NCBI GenBank assembly: GCA_016584495.1
Contig: WAID01000003.1
Span: forward strand, 7,005,788 to 7,069,787
Direction: 5' to 3'
Origin: Celoporthe dispersa
Taxonomy: Eukaryota; Ascomycota; Sordariomycetes; Diaporthales; Cryphonectriaceae
Length of the DNA stretch: 64,000 bases
The notes under the pieces were generated by a model. That model was not told the origin of the DNA, did not search any database, and saw only the letters and a list, made by a program, of their open reading frames with translations. A program made the position numbers and the translations under genes. How positions within the stretch are numbered: the first letter of the stretch is position 1; each line of letters opens with the position of its first letter. This document shows, in pieces, positions 1 through 10,747 of the stretch.

Positions 1-159
1 TAGCCAGCCTCGCATGTACGGCGTGCCGGGCATGAAGTACTGCCAGAAGGGGGCATTAAAGGCGCTGAAGAAGACGTCCGTCATGGATGGGATGTCAGCT
101 GTGGTAGCTGGTCGGATGTGGAAGCGGGACGGGGTGTTTTGTGATATTGGTTGGGCCAT
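1..159 (-). CDS. GNAT-family N-acetyltransferase, 5' part (cut by window edge)
   Basis: Reading the minus strand from an ATG at 157-159 gives 53 codons with no stop before the window edge. The start resembles fungal GNAT acetyltransferases: a short polar leader, then the pattern FHIRPATTADIPSMTDVFF and an aromatic stretch FNAPFWQYFMPG. The R-x-A-T-x-x-D-I-P motif is the usual first beta strand and helix of the GNAT fold, which transfers acetyl from acetyl-CoA to an amine. The acetyl-CoA-binding part lies outside the window, so the substrate cannot be judged. The assignment rests on this N-terminal motif only. Confidence 0.6.
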   Translation of the reverse strand, partial: MAQPISQNTPSRFHIRPATTADIPSMTDVFFSAFNAPFWQYFMPGTPYMRGWL

Positions 160-1216
160 GTTTGTTTGTTGGTGCGTCGTGAGTCACAGCAGCAGCCAGA
201 GAATTCGTTTATATTGTTTGTCTTCCTCTTCGTTACTGTCAGTCGAGGTTCTGTCTCAGCAATGTAACGAATGGCTTTTGATGAATTATATATTCATGTC
301 AGGAATGCCAAGCTACTGCACCTGTGACTCATTGATCTGACAATCCTCATCATTTTCAGAGCCGAGAAGTGATTTGGAAGACACTAAAGTGATTTGGAAG
401 ACACTGAATTGATAAGCAGATATGCTGCAGATCTAACAGCTCCACTCCCAGCCCAGACTCATGATCTTCGGATAAAATGGCAGACGTATGTATGAGTTGT
501 AGCTTTCTTTTTCTTTTTCTGTTTTTTTAAGCAGATAAAAATGGAAGAATAAAAAAAAGAGAGAGAAAAAAGACTAATATTGGAAGGTCAATGGAATGCC
601 TAGGACTTGTATTGAGAATACAGGACTTATTGGAAACTCGTCCTTGTGAAATTCCGTAGCCCGGCTAAGTGTTAGCAGTGTAGCACCATTGACACATCAA
701 GATGGGTGTCTGTCCACTGGTGACATATGAGTAGTAGTCATCGCAATTGTACAGATAATTGCGTCCAAGCCGTCGTGGGCTGTAATTCTCACACATCGTG
801 CAGACTAACACCAAAGTGAATAGATTTCAAGTACATTGCCTTTTACCTAGCCCCGAGGCCGATCCTTCTCCTAAAATCTAACCCGAACCATATAAACAAT
901 ACGTCCCAATAATTGACGAAACATTGCTGTACCTGACCGACAGAGAAACCCCCTTGATACCCATAATACATTCTGAACCTCCTCCGAGTTTTTGCTAGAC
1001 CGTAATCCTTGAGAGAAAATGTTGTAGTTAGGTAACTTACTCTTGTAAGGAAACCCAACTCCGCTCGTCGTTCGCATTGTGCTGTCATTTTTAAAAAGCA
1101 GTTCATTACGTGAACACCAAGAGCCTTGCCCCTTATTAACCCAACAACACCACCCGAAACGCGAGAAGACGGAAAAGAAGAAGAAAAAAAAAGAGGAATG
1201 TGCAAACAAACATCCA
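160..1216. other. Intergenic region, no supported gene
   Basis: Only short ORFs of biased composition occur here. The stretch is the shared 3'/5' flank between the GNAT gene and the flavohaemoglobin gene. A 20-base direct duplication lies at 368-407. The short ORFs at 843-1220 on the minus strand have no recognisable domain. Confidence 0.6.
368..407. repeat. 20-bp tandem duplication (two copies)
   Basis: Two adjacent copies of a 20-base unit (368-387 and 388-407) begin AGTGATTTGGAAGACACT and differ only near the last two bases. The repeat lies upstream of the GNAT gene start on the opposite side from its coding sequence, so it may sit in that gene's promoter. Confidence 0.8.
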
Positions 1217-2473
1217 TCACTTTATCTCGACCATGTCGCCTGTGGAGAAGAGCTCAAACTTCAACCGCCGCAGCTCGACGCCCTGCATCTTGAGGTAGTC
1301 CGCCATCTCGACCATGAACTGCTCAGGTCCGCAGATGTAGTACTCGGCACCGCCGTGGCTGAGGTGCAGGTCGTCACGGTTGACCTTGGCCAGGTCCACC
1401 CTGAAGTCGTAGTCGTGCGTGACGCCGGCCAGGTCGCCGTCCGCGAGGTGCGTCTTGAAGATGTTGGTGCGCAGGTTGGGCATGCGGCGTTTTGCGTCGC
1501 GGAGGTGGTTGCAGAAGGGGATCATGCTTCTGGCGCCGTGGATCCACGAGATGTCTCTGGTGGGCTGCAGGTCCATCATGGCGTTGAGCATGGACACCAT
1601 GGGCGCCACCCCGACGCCCGCGGAGATCAGGACCAGCGGCACGCTGCTCGACTGGGTCGTGTCGAGGAAGAACTCGCCTGCCGGGTGCGTCACGTCCACG
1701 ATGTCGCCCGGGTTCATCTGGTCGATGAGATAATTGGTCATCTGCCCCACAGGGTACGTTTGGTCTGTTTTCGAGCCAGGGACCTGCCCGCCCGACTCCC
1801 TCTTGATGGTGATGCGGTAGTAGTCTTCGTGTGGCGCGTCGCTGAGCGAGAACTGTCGCGACTGCATGTAGCCGATCTTGGGGAGGGGCACCTGGACGGA
1901 GATGTACTGGCCTGGCAGGAAGCCCGGCAGAGGTCGTTTGTTCTGCGGGGCCAGGTAGAAGGAGATGATGTCGTCCGTCTCGGACTCTTTCTTGATGATC
2001 TGAAAGGGCGCCCAACCCTTCCACGGGCCGAACGCGTTGTACAGCTGCTTCTCCCGGCCAATGAGCATCTTGGCGAGGATCCAGTATGCCCTCCGCCAGG
2101 CCTCTTCTGTCTCTGGTGTCATGGCTGGCCCGAGGACAGTGCTGAAGGCGTTGATGAGGTAGGTGGCGACAATCTCGTAGTGCTCGGGCTTGATCCCGAG
2201 GGAACAGTGCTTGTTGCACATCCGCTCCAGCTTGGGGATCAGCTCGCTGATGTCGTAGTTGATGGCGCTCGCAAAGGTCAGGATGACAGACGTCAGGGCA
2301 CGAGGTTGCCTGTGGTTAGCCTGGTTTACTGAGTTGAACATGTTGTTAAGCTCTGGATGGGCCCTCAACATGTTGCCGTACATGATCTCCGTAATCCTCT
2401 CGCCCTGCGAGCGAAGTTCGGGGATCGTAGCCTTCACCAGGCGCATCTGGTGATAGGTAAGGTTGTGAGACAT
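1217..2473 (-). CDS. Flavohaemoglobin (nitric oxide dioxygenase)
   Basis: A 418-residue single-exon protein. Flavohaemoglobins convert NO and O2 to nitrate using NAD(P)H and FAD. The globin domain (about 1-145) carries the expected Tyr (EIMYGNM), the CD1 Phe in MFNSVNQ and the proximal His in CNKHCSLGIKPEHY. The FAD-binding barrel follows with GQYISVQV and RQFSLSDAP. The NAD domain has SAGVGVAPM and YICGPEQFM. Length matches the family (about 400-420). The start at 2473 begins MSHNLTYHQM, just before the first globin helix. No mitochondrial leader is obvious, so it is probably cytosolic. A GA/GT microsatellite sits about 45 bases upstream. The sequence looks intact. Confidence 0.96.
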   Translation of the reverse strand: MSHNLTYHQMRLVKATIPELRSQGERITEIMYGNMLRAHPELNNMFNSVNQANHRQPRALTSVILTFASAINYDISELIPKLERMCNKHCSLGIKPEHYEIVATYLINAFSTVLGPAMTPETEEAWRRAYWILAKMLIGREKQLYNAFGPWKGWAPFQIIKKESETDDIISFYLAPQNKRPLPGFLPGQYISVQVPLPKIGYMQSRQFSLSDAPHEDYYRITIKRESGGQVPGSKTDQTYPVGQMTNYLIDQMNPGDIVDVTHPAGEFFLDTTQSSSVPLVLISAGVGVAPMVSMLNAMMDLQPTRDISWIHGARSMIPFCNHLRDAKRRMPNLRTNIFKTHLADGDLAGVTHDYDFRVDLAKVNRDDLHLSHGGAEYYICGPEQFMVEMADYLKMQGVELRRLKFELFSTGDMVEIK

Positions 2474-5150
2474 TGTGTTGTGGCCGTCGGTCTGGTGCTA
2501 GGCCCAGATGCACAGAAAGAGAGAGAGAGAGAGAGAGAGAGTGTGTGTGTGTGTGTGTATGTGTGTATGTGCGAGAGGTAGAGGGAATAATCAAGCAGAT
2601 AATCAGGGCTCAAGAGACGAGGGAGGGCGAATATTCTAGAAGGTTTTTCCATTACAGCCACTAAAGAACCTTTTCCGCTTCTTAAGTACCCTGAACCAAC
2701 TGGGTTGCATATCAGATGTCATATTTACTTTCTCCCAAATCACTCCACAACTTCATGACCGTTTGTTCGGAAGTTTAAGACCACGGACCACACATTCCTG
2801 TCGCAGGCGTGGCCATCGTACGATGTCTAGTGGAGCCAAAAAAAATGGTTTCCCTGACGTCCAGTGGGAAGGGGAGAGAGAGAGAAGGGGGAAAAAAAGG
2901 GAAGGAAAAAAAAAAAGGAAAAAGTTAGATGTGTCCGCCCGCGTTCTCCTCTCATTCAACCCCCCCCCTCCCCCTCGCTCGGCTCGCAGGGAGCAAGTTA
3001 CAGACCTCGTTAGATTTGCTCACTCCTTCCTGGAGTAAGGCTGAGTCTAAAGGGGTAGTTCGACTCAATCTCGGCGGGTCCTCAAAGTTTCGAGGTTGCA
3101 TTGGATCTTCTTCACCGCAGATCGGTTAAGTCACACGCAGACCGCAGAACGCAGACGAGAGGAGCCCTCCAGGGTTTTTGTGATGTGTCGCCCTGGGCAA
3201 GGTTTTCATGACAGGTAGACTCTTTAAGAACCATGGGTGCCAAATTGTGTGTGTGTTTGTGCTCTGAACAGCGGTCTACGTAATCATTCTGGGTCCCTCT
3301 CCTCCCAGATTTCCACAAGGCGATAACTCCGACTCTGTCGGCAGGCCACTCTTTCTGCGCCGAAGGAGAGGAAGACAAGAAATCCTCAGAGCAAAGGCGG
3401 GCGTTATGTACAGGGCATTAATCAAACCTTCTCCACACAGACTCTGAATAGAATGTAACGTACAATGTGGAATGGGTATAAAAAAAAAGCCACACCGGGA
3501 AGCTCGGCTACGCTAAATAATGTGAACTGCGGCTCAAGAAGACTTTTACTGGTGAGAAGACCGTCAAGAGGACAAGGGACCTTAGGACCCTGTGATGCAA
3601 ATATTATGTACTGTGTAGGCAGGCTCCATTTAATGCAAGGAACCAGGGAGATCCGGGGCCGGATGGGGTCTTCGTGGCAGGCACACACCCCCGTGGTGAT
3701 CTTCTTGATAACTCCACCGTTCTAACAGTCGTGTCGTATGATGGTGACTGTGTTCCCTTCATCGGCCTTGCAGCCTTTTTTTGTCTCTGCTTCCCACAAG
3801 CCAGCACTGGTAGATCCGCACACCGGGTTCGAGCCACGGATAAAGATCTCGATCCGACGCTCCGCTGCGCTGAGAACAAAGCACTAGACAACGTGATGGA
3901 TGGTCGCCGCAGGATTCGGAACCACACCCGATGACAGTTTCCTTGGCTCAGGGGCTTCTGTCAGTTCACTCCAAGTCTGGTACGGGTAACCTCGGCTGGA
4001 TCCGCTGTTTCTTGCACCATCCTGCCCAAGCATTGTTCACGGCTTGCTGCGAGGAGGACAGGTTCGTGTTCAGTTTCAGTCCCAAAGTAAAATATAAAAA
4101 TAAACACGAAGCTGACCCAATACGCGATTGTGTCGTACCGTATTGCGCTCGCTGTCCTGTGACTGCGGTACCTATGAAGGAAGACCAGACATCTCCCCGT
4201 CTCCGTGGCAGCACTCTCTTTCTTATAGTCAAGGTGATTAAAAATACTCTAGCGGTCTAAGCCAACGCGGTGAATGTCAGGCAGGCATCAGCACTCCTTA
4301 TCTTACAGTTCCCGCTACCACGCCAACAATGAATCTTGTTGCGTAGAAGTTCTGACTTTTGACCGGGTCCCCTGACCCCAACATAAACTCTTGCCCCCTT
4401 CTCTCGTGTGGAGACCTGATGGAGTGAATTTGCTCTCCCAACTGTGTGACCTGTCACGCGACGTCAAGACTGGAGCAACCAGATGCATGCTTGTGATATG
4501 GGCACACCCCCCTTCAATTTGCTGGCTTCCTGACAGGAGCGGGATTCGTAATCCAGTGCGGAGGATTAGCACCGGCGGCGGATGCGCTGTCTCTGCTCCG
4601 GTCCACTTCTTCTGGCAGTCCTGCTGGGAAAACCGAGGTTTTGAGGAGAATCCGGAGCCCAAGAAAGACGACAATCTTACGTGCGTCAAAAAGAACAAAA
4701 AGAGAGAAAAGGTTCAGGATCGGCCAACAACCTGACACAAGGCCATACTATACCAGCAGCTGCTGTCATAAATCCATCGAGGAACCCAGATAACACCCTG
4801 CATGTTACCATGCATGGCGAGATGAGAAAAATTAGAGTGCTGAGCTGCAACCTCGAACCCCGGGAGGGAGCACGGGAGGGGGCAGACTAGAACAACCCGG
4901 CCCAACGTCGCAATCTGATAACCGACGATTATTACTGCTTCTGTCTCAAAGATGAAACGACGTCATCTTGTCGTGCTATTGGCCAAAAAACCCCCCCCCC
5001 CCAAAACCGAAAGAGAGAGAAAGAAAAAAAAAAAAGACCAAGCACGGGCCCTGCGGGTGGGTCATGACACAAACCTTGAGAGTCCACAACGCAAGAGAAG
5101 GACAGACCGGTGGCCAACAGCCATCGCCTGTGGCTGCATGATTTGATAAT
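2474..5150. other. Intergenic region, no supported gene
   Basis: Many short ORFs on both strands, none with a recognisable domain or splice-consistent structure. It contains purine-rich tracts (2870-2925) and a C/A homopolymer stretch (4985-5035) close to the next gene's start. A sequence near 3820-3840 (GGGTTCGAGCC) resembles a tRNA B box but I could not fold a cloverleaf around it. Confidence 0.55.
2519..2572. repeat. (GA)n(GT)n compound microsatellite
   Basis: A run of GA dinucleotides followed by GT dinucleotides with a few GTAT interruptions. It starts about 45 bases upstream of the flavohaemoglobin ATG, so it lies in that gene's leader or core promoter. Confidence 0.9.
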
Positions 5151-6398
5151 ATGCAAGCCAGTATTACACGCAGAAGGTCCATCGGAGTGGTATCTGTGGC
5201 CCTAACCTTCCTCCTTGCCCTGGGACTCTACAAGACAACGGCCCACACACGTTACAGGCCGCAGGTAACAGACAAGCTCAACCTCGACCTGCCAGATTCA
5301 GCTGCCGGTCCTCCTCCTTCCCCTGGGTCCCCCTCGACAGCCGAGCAGCTCTCACCCGGCACCTCCGGGCACGTCCTGGACGAGGACCTGGTGCTGCACA
5401 GTTCCCACGCCACATACCCTCGGCTGACTCGTCTCTCGGACGGCTCCATCCTGCTGGGTTTCACACACATCGAGGCGCCCACACACATCCTCACCATCAA
5501 GCGCAGCGTCGATAACGGCAGGACCTTTGAGCCCTGGGGCGAGGTGACCCGATGCGATCACAACTGCGGCAACCTCTTCCTGCTCGAGGTGCCGGCGTCC
5601 GAAACCGAGCCCGCCCCGAAAGTCCTGGCCGCCTTCCGGAACCATGATGTCGTAGACCCCGTCAAGAACCGGAAACCCACGTATTTCCGCATCACGGTCT
5701 GTGAGTCGCTCGACGGCGGCCGCACATGGAGATACCTGTCGCAAGCCGCGGAGAAGACGGCGCCCTGGGGCTTATGGGAGCCTTTTATGCGGATCGGCTC
5801 CGGCGGCGAGGTGCAGATGACGTACTCGCAGGAGCTGCAGGCAAGGGATCAGGACACCATGATGCGGGCGTCGTATGATCGAGGTCGGACCTGGACAGAC
5901 GCAAGGACGGTCACTGGCGCTGGGGAGTTGCTACGGGACGGGATGACGGGCATCGTGAGCACCACGGACCGAGGCCAGCCGGCGCTGGTCATGGTCTTCG
6001 AGACGACGAGGCACAGGACGTTCTCGGTGGAGGCTGTTGTCTCGTATGATGACGGGTCCACCTGGGGCCATCGACAGGTTGTCTTCGAGGCGCAGCCCGG
6101 CGCAAATGCGGGGTCTCCACAGATCGAAGCCTTTGCGAACGGCGGATTGGCCACGGTGTTTATGACAGACATGGATGTGGATAAGAGGGACTGGCCGAGA
6201 AAGGCATCGGTCAAGACTATATTCGGTGGGCCTCTGGTGGACGGGGAAGTACAATGGCGGCAGGCTCCCCAGGCTGCCTGTCCTCCCTCGTCGTTCTGGC
6301 CGGGCGTCTTTAGGTTGAGTGATACTCAGCTGCTTGCAGTGTGCGATCACAGCGAGGGAGTCCGGGGCCGCATACTCGAATGGGACTTAGACTTATAG
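5151..6398 (+). CDS. Membrane-anchored sialidase-superfamily (BNR/Asp-box) glycoside hydrolase-like protein
   Basis: A 415-residue single-exon protein. Residues 11-27 form a hydrophobic segment after three arginines, so it is likely a type II membrane anchor or uncleaved signal. A Pro/Ser-rich linker (about 50-70) follows, then a beta-propeller domain. Four Asp boxes (S-x-D-x-G-x-T-W/F) are visible at about 119-126, 186-193, 241-248 and 298-305. The GLWEPF and DQDTMMRAS stretches recall GH93-type exo-arabinanases more than true sialidases. The activity is therefore a glycosidase of the sialidase fold with unproven substrate. Position in the secretory pathway or at the cell surface is inferred. 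The gene is intact and alone on its strand. Confidence 0.85.
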   Translation: MQASITRRRSIGVVSVALTFLLALGLYKTTAHTRYRPQVTDKLNLDLPDSAAGPPPSPGSPSTAEQLSPGTSGHVLDEDLVLHSSHATYPRLTRLSDGSILLGFTHIEAPTHILTIKRSVDNGRTFEPWGEVTRCDHNCGNLFLLEVPASETEPAPKVLAAFRNHDVVDPVKNRKPTYFRITVCESLDGGRTWRYLSQAAEKTAPWGLWEPFMRIGSGGEVQMTYSQELQARDQDTMMRASYDRGRTWTDARTVTGAGELLRDGMTGIVSTTDRGQPALVMVFETTRHRTFSVEAVVSYDDGSTWGHRQVVFEAQPGANAGSPQIEAFANGGLATVFMTDMDVDKRDWPRKASVKTIFGGPLVDGEVQWRQAPQAACPPSSFWPGVFRLSDTQLLAVCDHSEGVRGRILEWDLDL

Positions 6399-7323
6399 GA
6401 GAGCAGAAAGGTTTTGTTTTGGTTTTGACGAACATGTACTTGTAGTGTGGTGGTCAAGATACCCAGAGAGAAGGAAAGAATTAATAGCACACACTTTGCA
6501 GTGATGAAAATTAGAATTAAATTATGAGCAACGGAGTCTCTCATCGGATTTTTTTAGCTTTTAGATGAAATACACCTCTTATAGGTTTCGTGAACTATTC
6601 AACATCTTGTGTGTGCTCATAGGTCAGTTGACACATGAACTCAAAGGATGATACTTGCAGTATTATTCTCGTTCCGTATCGCAGCGCTCCAAAGACGGTT
6701 TGCATGGGATAGAAAGTTCCCAATTTAAACGTCCAAAATATCTCTACGTACTTGAGCATGTTCCACCGGTACCATTTAGGTGCTCACCTTAAATAGAGTG
6801 TTATGCGAGGAGGGGAAGAAGAAGGGGGAAAAAAGGTTCTTTCGGAGCTCCGTCAATGTAACGCAGATAGCCAGGTTCGGGGGCAAACTGCGTTGCATCG
6901 TTTTTGTGAAGCCGCCCAAGACATGCGGAATCTGTCCCACTCTTCCTTAGACGACGTCGTACAAGACATGATGTCCGTAGAGCAACTACATAGCCCTAGT
7001 TGCCCCGGGGAGCTAGGGGATGGATTCATAGGGCGTCCGCTGCTTCTTAGAAATGCAACTTCATCAGCTTTCTCTTGATTTTCTGGATTGATATCCCCTG
7101 TGTGGTCGAAGAGAGGTGGCCGTCCATCGGTTTAGATCGATGACCTCCTATCAAAGCCGAGGGACCTGCGACACGACATTGTAAGTCCATATCCCTTTAG
7201 AATCTGGTCCAAATATTCCAGTGTTATGACCGAGCCCACGGTGGGCGTCTCACCGCACAGACCTGCTAAAACAATCAAAGATGACCTTTAGCGAACGTCT
7301 AGAACTTGCCATCACATTCTTGA
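6399..7323. other. Intergenic region, no supported gene
   Basis: The 3' flank of the sialidase-like gene followed by short ORFs (for example 6803-7078) without recognisable domains. It may include upstream exon(s) of the next ORF, but I could not define one. Confidence 0.45.
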
Positions 7324-7575
7324 GCCTCAGAGTCAAGCATCTACGACGAGAACCCAGCCCTGAAGACTGCCCTGGACGCTCCGGCGCGAAGAGAACCTCG
7401 TGCCGTTGCCTTTCAATCTTCAGGTCCTCTAGCCAAACCAGATCAATCTCCTCAAGCGAGCGCCTCAAACCTCTGTTTCAACAACTACCATACCTCCACT
7501 TCCGTACCTCAGCGTCTCCGGGCATCCCGCACAAAAGAATGGGTGCTGCTACGTCCCATCCAACACAGCCTCCAC

Positions 7576-8334
7576 ATGACTCGAGGCGGAGCATGCCCTG
7601 GCTTTCTGAATCCAATCACTGTACGTCGACGGAGGAGCATCAGCTCAGAGCACCACGAGGGTCTCTGGACTGGGAGTCCCATAACCTTCAGGGATCTTCG
7701 CTATGAAGTCTCACCCCCAAGTGGGCCTTCCAACGGCGACAGGGCCTTGATGACATACGACGTTCATGAAGTCGGAGTCCTGTCTTACATTGCTCGGCTG
7801 TCCGTTATCGAAAATAGCATATACCAAGAAGATGCCGAGATACTCATCGTCCACTTCATCGGCACCGAGAGGGACTCCCGCGAGGAACCAAGGAGGCCAC
7901 GAGCTCGGGACGTTCTCGCGGCGTTTTGGGTGCACGAAATAGGGCGAAGCCTCCAGCAACTTCGCGTAATACAGTTTCGAACTATCGTCGAGCCCACCAC
8001 GAGGGATGTGGTGCGGGACTGCATCTGCCCGCTGCTAGACGTGGCATACGATCCGCTACGCGATGCGCCATGGGAGGACATAACCCTGTACGCCACTTCA
8101 CTAGACGGAACCTTGCACCGGGCGTGGGACTTACTGTGTGGGCGCTCAAAATTGGTTCGGTGTGCTAGGGGCGTGCTGCGAGGGTCTGAGTTTATGGCGC
8201 ATCTTGAAACCGGCGAGCGGCTGGATATTGCGCAGATAGACATTAGACAAACATATGACAAATACGGAGATCGAAGCAACTTTGACTTGAAAATCTATTT
8301 CGAACATCACGACGTTCTGGAGGCGCTTGGATAA
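7576..8334 (+). CDS. Hypothetical protein, 5' end uncertain
   Basis: I do not recognise this protein. From the ATG at 7576 it gives about 252 residues. The same frame is open back to 7324, so an upstream exon or an earlier start is possible. The composition is that of a folded soluble protein. Blocks such as YDVHEVGVLSYIARLSVIEN, DVLAAFWVHEIGRSLQQLR and DRSNFDLKIYFEHHDVLEAL have good helix and strand character. It has no signal peptide, no membrane segment and no known motif. It ends at TAA 8332-8334, some 280 bases from the convergent FAD monooxygenase. An overlapping ORF in another frame (7281-7706) is Ser/Arg-rich and less gene-like. Coding status is likely but not certain. Confidence 0.5.
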   Translation: MTRGGACPGFLNPITVRRRRSISSEHHEGLWTGSPITFRDLRYEVSPPSGPSNGDRALMTYDVHEVGVLSYIARLSVIENSIYQEDAEILIVHFIGTERDSREEPRRPRARDVLAAFWVHEIGRSLQQLRVIQFRTIVEPTTRDVVRDCICPLLDVAYDPLRDAPWEDITLYATSLDGTLHRAWDLLCGRSKLVRCARGVLRGSEFMAHLETGERLDIAQIDIRQTYDKYGDRSNFDLKIYFEHHDVLEALG

Positions 8335-8610
8335 GTAAGTAGGTAGTCGGGATCGTCTCCTTCGGCTTTATGCAGGAGGACCGATCTGCAATAGAATGTA
8401 ATTACTATGGCCTAAAGGATGTTCATCACATAAGGAACAAATGTCATTCGTGGATATAAAGTAAGAAGGAGAGGTTTTTGGATTTTGAAGGTGTTTTCTC
8501 TAAAAGAAAAAGAAAAGATGACCTCGCTAGAGTGACTGGTAGATAAGGCTTTGATACATAAATAAAAGATATGCAACTTCTCAGCAACACTGGCTCTGTA
8601 AACAAGCCTC

Positions 8611-9828
8611 TCACTGCTGCCCCGCAACCCAATCCCCAACAACGCCCTTGAAGTCAGGCTTGTAAAGCCACTCGAGATCGAACTGCTCCTTCATCACGCC
8701 ACTACCGGTTCCGACAACCGTGTCACTGCTGGGCATCCGCCTCAGGTCAATCTGTCTATTCAGCTCCAGCACCTTGTCCACGCGGCCCTGTCGGTATGAC
8801 TGCCAAAAGGTCAGCGCTTCCTGGTGGCTGGTGATATCCGAGGCACGACCCAGCAGCAAAGCCAGCATGTAGACGTCCTCAAAGGCCTGGTTGATGCCCT
8901 GCCCAGCTGACGGAGGGATAGCATGCGCCGCGTCGCCGAGGATGATGACGCGGCGCGTGTCGGAAGCCCACTGATCGAGCCTAGGCACAATGAAGAATGG
9001 CCAAATGTTCAGCTTGGATGTGCTGATGTGTGATGTGGCGTTGTGGACGATCTCGGGGAATAGCTCGTTGTCTTGCTGCAAGAAGCGCACTGCGTCTTCC
9101 TTGGACTCGAGCGTCTTCTCCCAGCCGGCCTCTCTCTCTTCAAGCACCCGTCGTTGTTTTCCGATGAGCACCTCTGAGCCATCTGGCTCCTGGGGCGCGA
9201 TGACAAATGCGCCGTTGGGGGAGGTGATGGTGACAGGGATGTGGTAGCCCTCCGGAAGCTTCAGCTGGGCTCTGGGAACTGCTGCTGTGATCCCCGCCAT
9301 GTGGACGAATTGTGGCTCCAGGTCTGGATACAGGTGGCGTCGGACTTTTGAATGGATACCATCAGCACCGACGAGGAGCCGGGCTGTCTCTGTGGTGCCG
9401 TCTGAAAAGGCGAAGGTGACGCCGTCCTGCTCGTCTTTGACCACATGGGAGAATCTTTTCCCGAAGACCACCGGAATACCCTTGTCCTTCAGCTCCTCGA
9501 CAAGTGTATCGATTAGGACATGCCTGTAGACACGAAGAGCTTGGAAGCCATATTTTTCCTGACTCCCAAATTCATACGTCTCGAGCAGGTTGCCAGGCAC
9601 GTCCTTGAATTCCAGCATGTCGAAGTTGTAGCCCTTGGACTTGACCTTGTTGTACAGGTCGAGGGCGTGCAGAACTCGCAGCGCATTGGGAGACAACATC
9701 ACAGCACCGCCGATATTAAGAGGCGCAGGGCGAGACTCATAGACTGTTGATGGGATCCCCTGCTGGTGGAGGGCAAGTGCCAGGGTGAGGCCGGAAAGCC
9801 CAGCGCCAATGATCTTGATGGTAGACAT
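8611..9828 (-). CDS. FAD-dependent monooxygenase, salicylate-hydroxylase-like
   Basis: A 405-residue single-exon protein. The start at 9828 (MSTIKIIGAGLSG) is chosen because it puts the dinucleotide-binding GxGxxG at residues 8-13, as in group A flavoprotein hydroxylases. An upstream in-frame extension is AT-rich and leader-like. The DG motif is at about 154-157 (GADGIHSKVR) and the GD motif at about 298-311 (GDAAHAIPPSAGQG). These define an NAD(P)H/FAD aromatic hydroxylase of the PHBH/salicylate hydroxylase class. The phenolic substrate cannot be read from the sequence. The C-terminus (EWLYKPDFKGVVGDW) resembles other fungal members. There is no signal peptide. The gene is intact. Its only near neighbours are a ferric reductase and an unrecognised ORF, so no pathway is suggested. 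Confidence 0.9.
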   Translation of the reverse strand: MSTIKIIGAGLSGLTLALALHQQGIPSTVYESRPAPLNIGGAVMLSPNALRVLHALDLYNKVKSKGYNFDMLEFKDVPGNLLETYEFGSQEKYGFQALRVYRHVLIDTLVEELKDKGIPVVFGKRFSHVVKDEQDGVTFAFSDGTTETARLLVGADGIHSKVRRHLYPDLEPQFVHMAGITAAVPRAQLKLPEGYHIPVTITSPNGAFVIAPQEPDGSEVLIGKQRRVLEEREAGWEKTLESKEDAVRFLQQDNELFPEIVHNATSHISTSKLNIWPFFIVPRLDQWASDTRRVIILGDAAHAIPPSAGQGINQAFEDVYMLALLLGRASDITSHQEALTFWQSYRQGRVDKVLELNRQIDLRRMPSSDTVVGTGSGVMKEQFDLEWLYKPDFKGVVGDWVAGQQ

Positions 9829-10747
9829 GATGAGAAATTCGAGGTCGATTGAGTAAAAGAGGCGGTGTTCGATAGAAATGAACTTGTCGTTGTAAATGCA
9901 ATTATTCTCTTGATGATGAAGCAATACAAATATGATATTCAACGGCGGCCTTCGAAGTATTAAATATCTTTTTACAATATCGTAGTTTCACTTACAAGCG
10001 AAAGGCCGAAAAGCCCGAGATATGTCGGGCTTTTAAGTGCCCCGGGGATTTCGGTGCTGATGAGAGCTGGCTGCAACTCCTTTAACTTCTCGTCCGCCTA
10101 AATCCTTGTCATAAGCTGTACCATAAAAATCATATCAAGTTTGTCTCCACCCTATGCAGTGTATGTGAGTGATTACCACAAACCCCCCCCCCCCCCAAAA
10201 AAAAAACCTACGAGCACGTCGGTCGCATGTCCAGAATCATTGGCCTGCCCTGGGAGGCAGAGTCGGTGAACAGGACGGCACATTTACCATATTACATGAT
10301 TGCACATCATTACAAAATCTCGCGTTCCTTCTCGGGTGTTCGGCATGACTAAATCCAGGCAGCGTGTTTCTGTGCTTTGCGATAGGCTTTCGAGTCTGCA
10401 CATGCTCTAGATTTACATATATACGGCATAGATCCAAAAGAGATACAAGTTTTCTGCACCAATCGATACCTCGTAATGTATATTGATATGTGATATGTCA
10501 TTGACTTTGCCTCTTAAGACAGAAACATTATCATATGCAGTATAATATGTTGGCGGTCAACATAGTAGTGCGAGGCACGCTAGCAGAGTCCGAGTTTAGG
10601 CATCACATCGTATAGAAGCAATGATCTTCGTGTGCATACTTGTGGTTCAGAATAACAAGCGGTATCTCGGTGCTTTTGGGTCTTGTAGAGGTTGGATCGT
10701 TGAGTGACCTCAGCGTCCTGTAGCATGACCCCCATTACTTCCATATT
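9829..10747. other. Intergenic region, no supported gene
   Basis: The upstream flank of the FAD monooxygenase and the downstream flank of the ferric reductase. AT-rich, with a C/A homopolymer block at about 10184-10207. A small ORF at 10237-10437 has no recognisable feature. Confidence 0.6.

Noticed and set aside
1079..2332. 417-codon plus-strand ORF over the flavohaemoglobin gene
   Set aside because: It is the antisense shadow of a clearly recognisable gene; its residues are His/Val/Asp-biased and match no family.
3800..3870. tRNA-like B box (GGGTTCGAGCC)
   Set aside because: No matching acceptor or anticodon stems could be formed on either strand.
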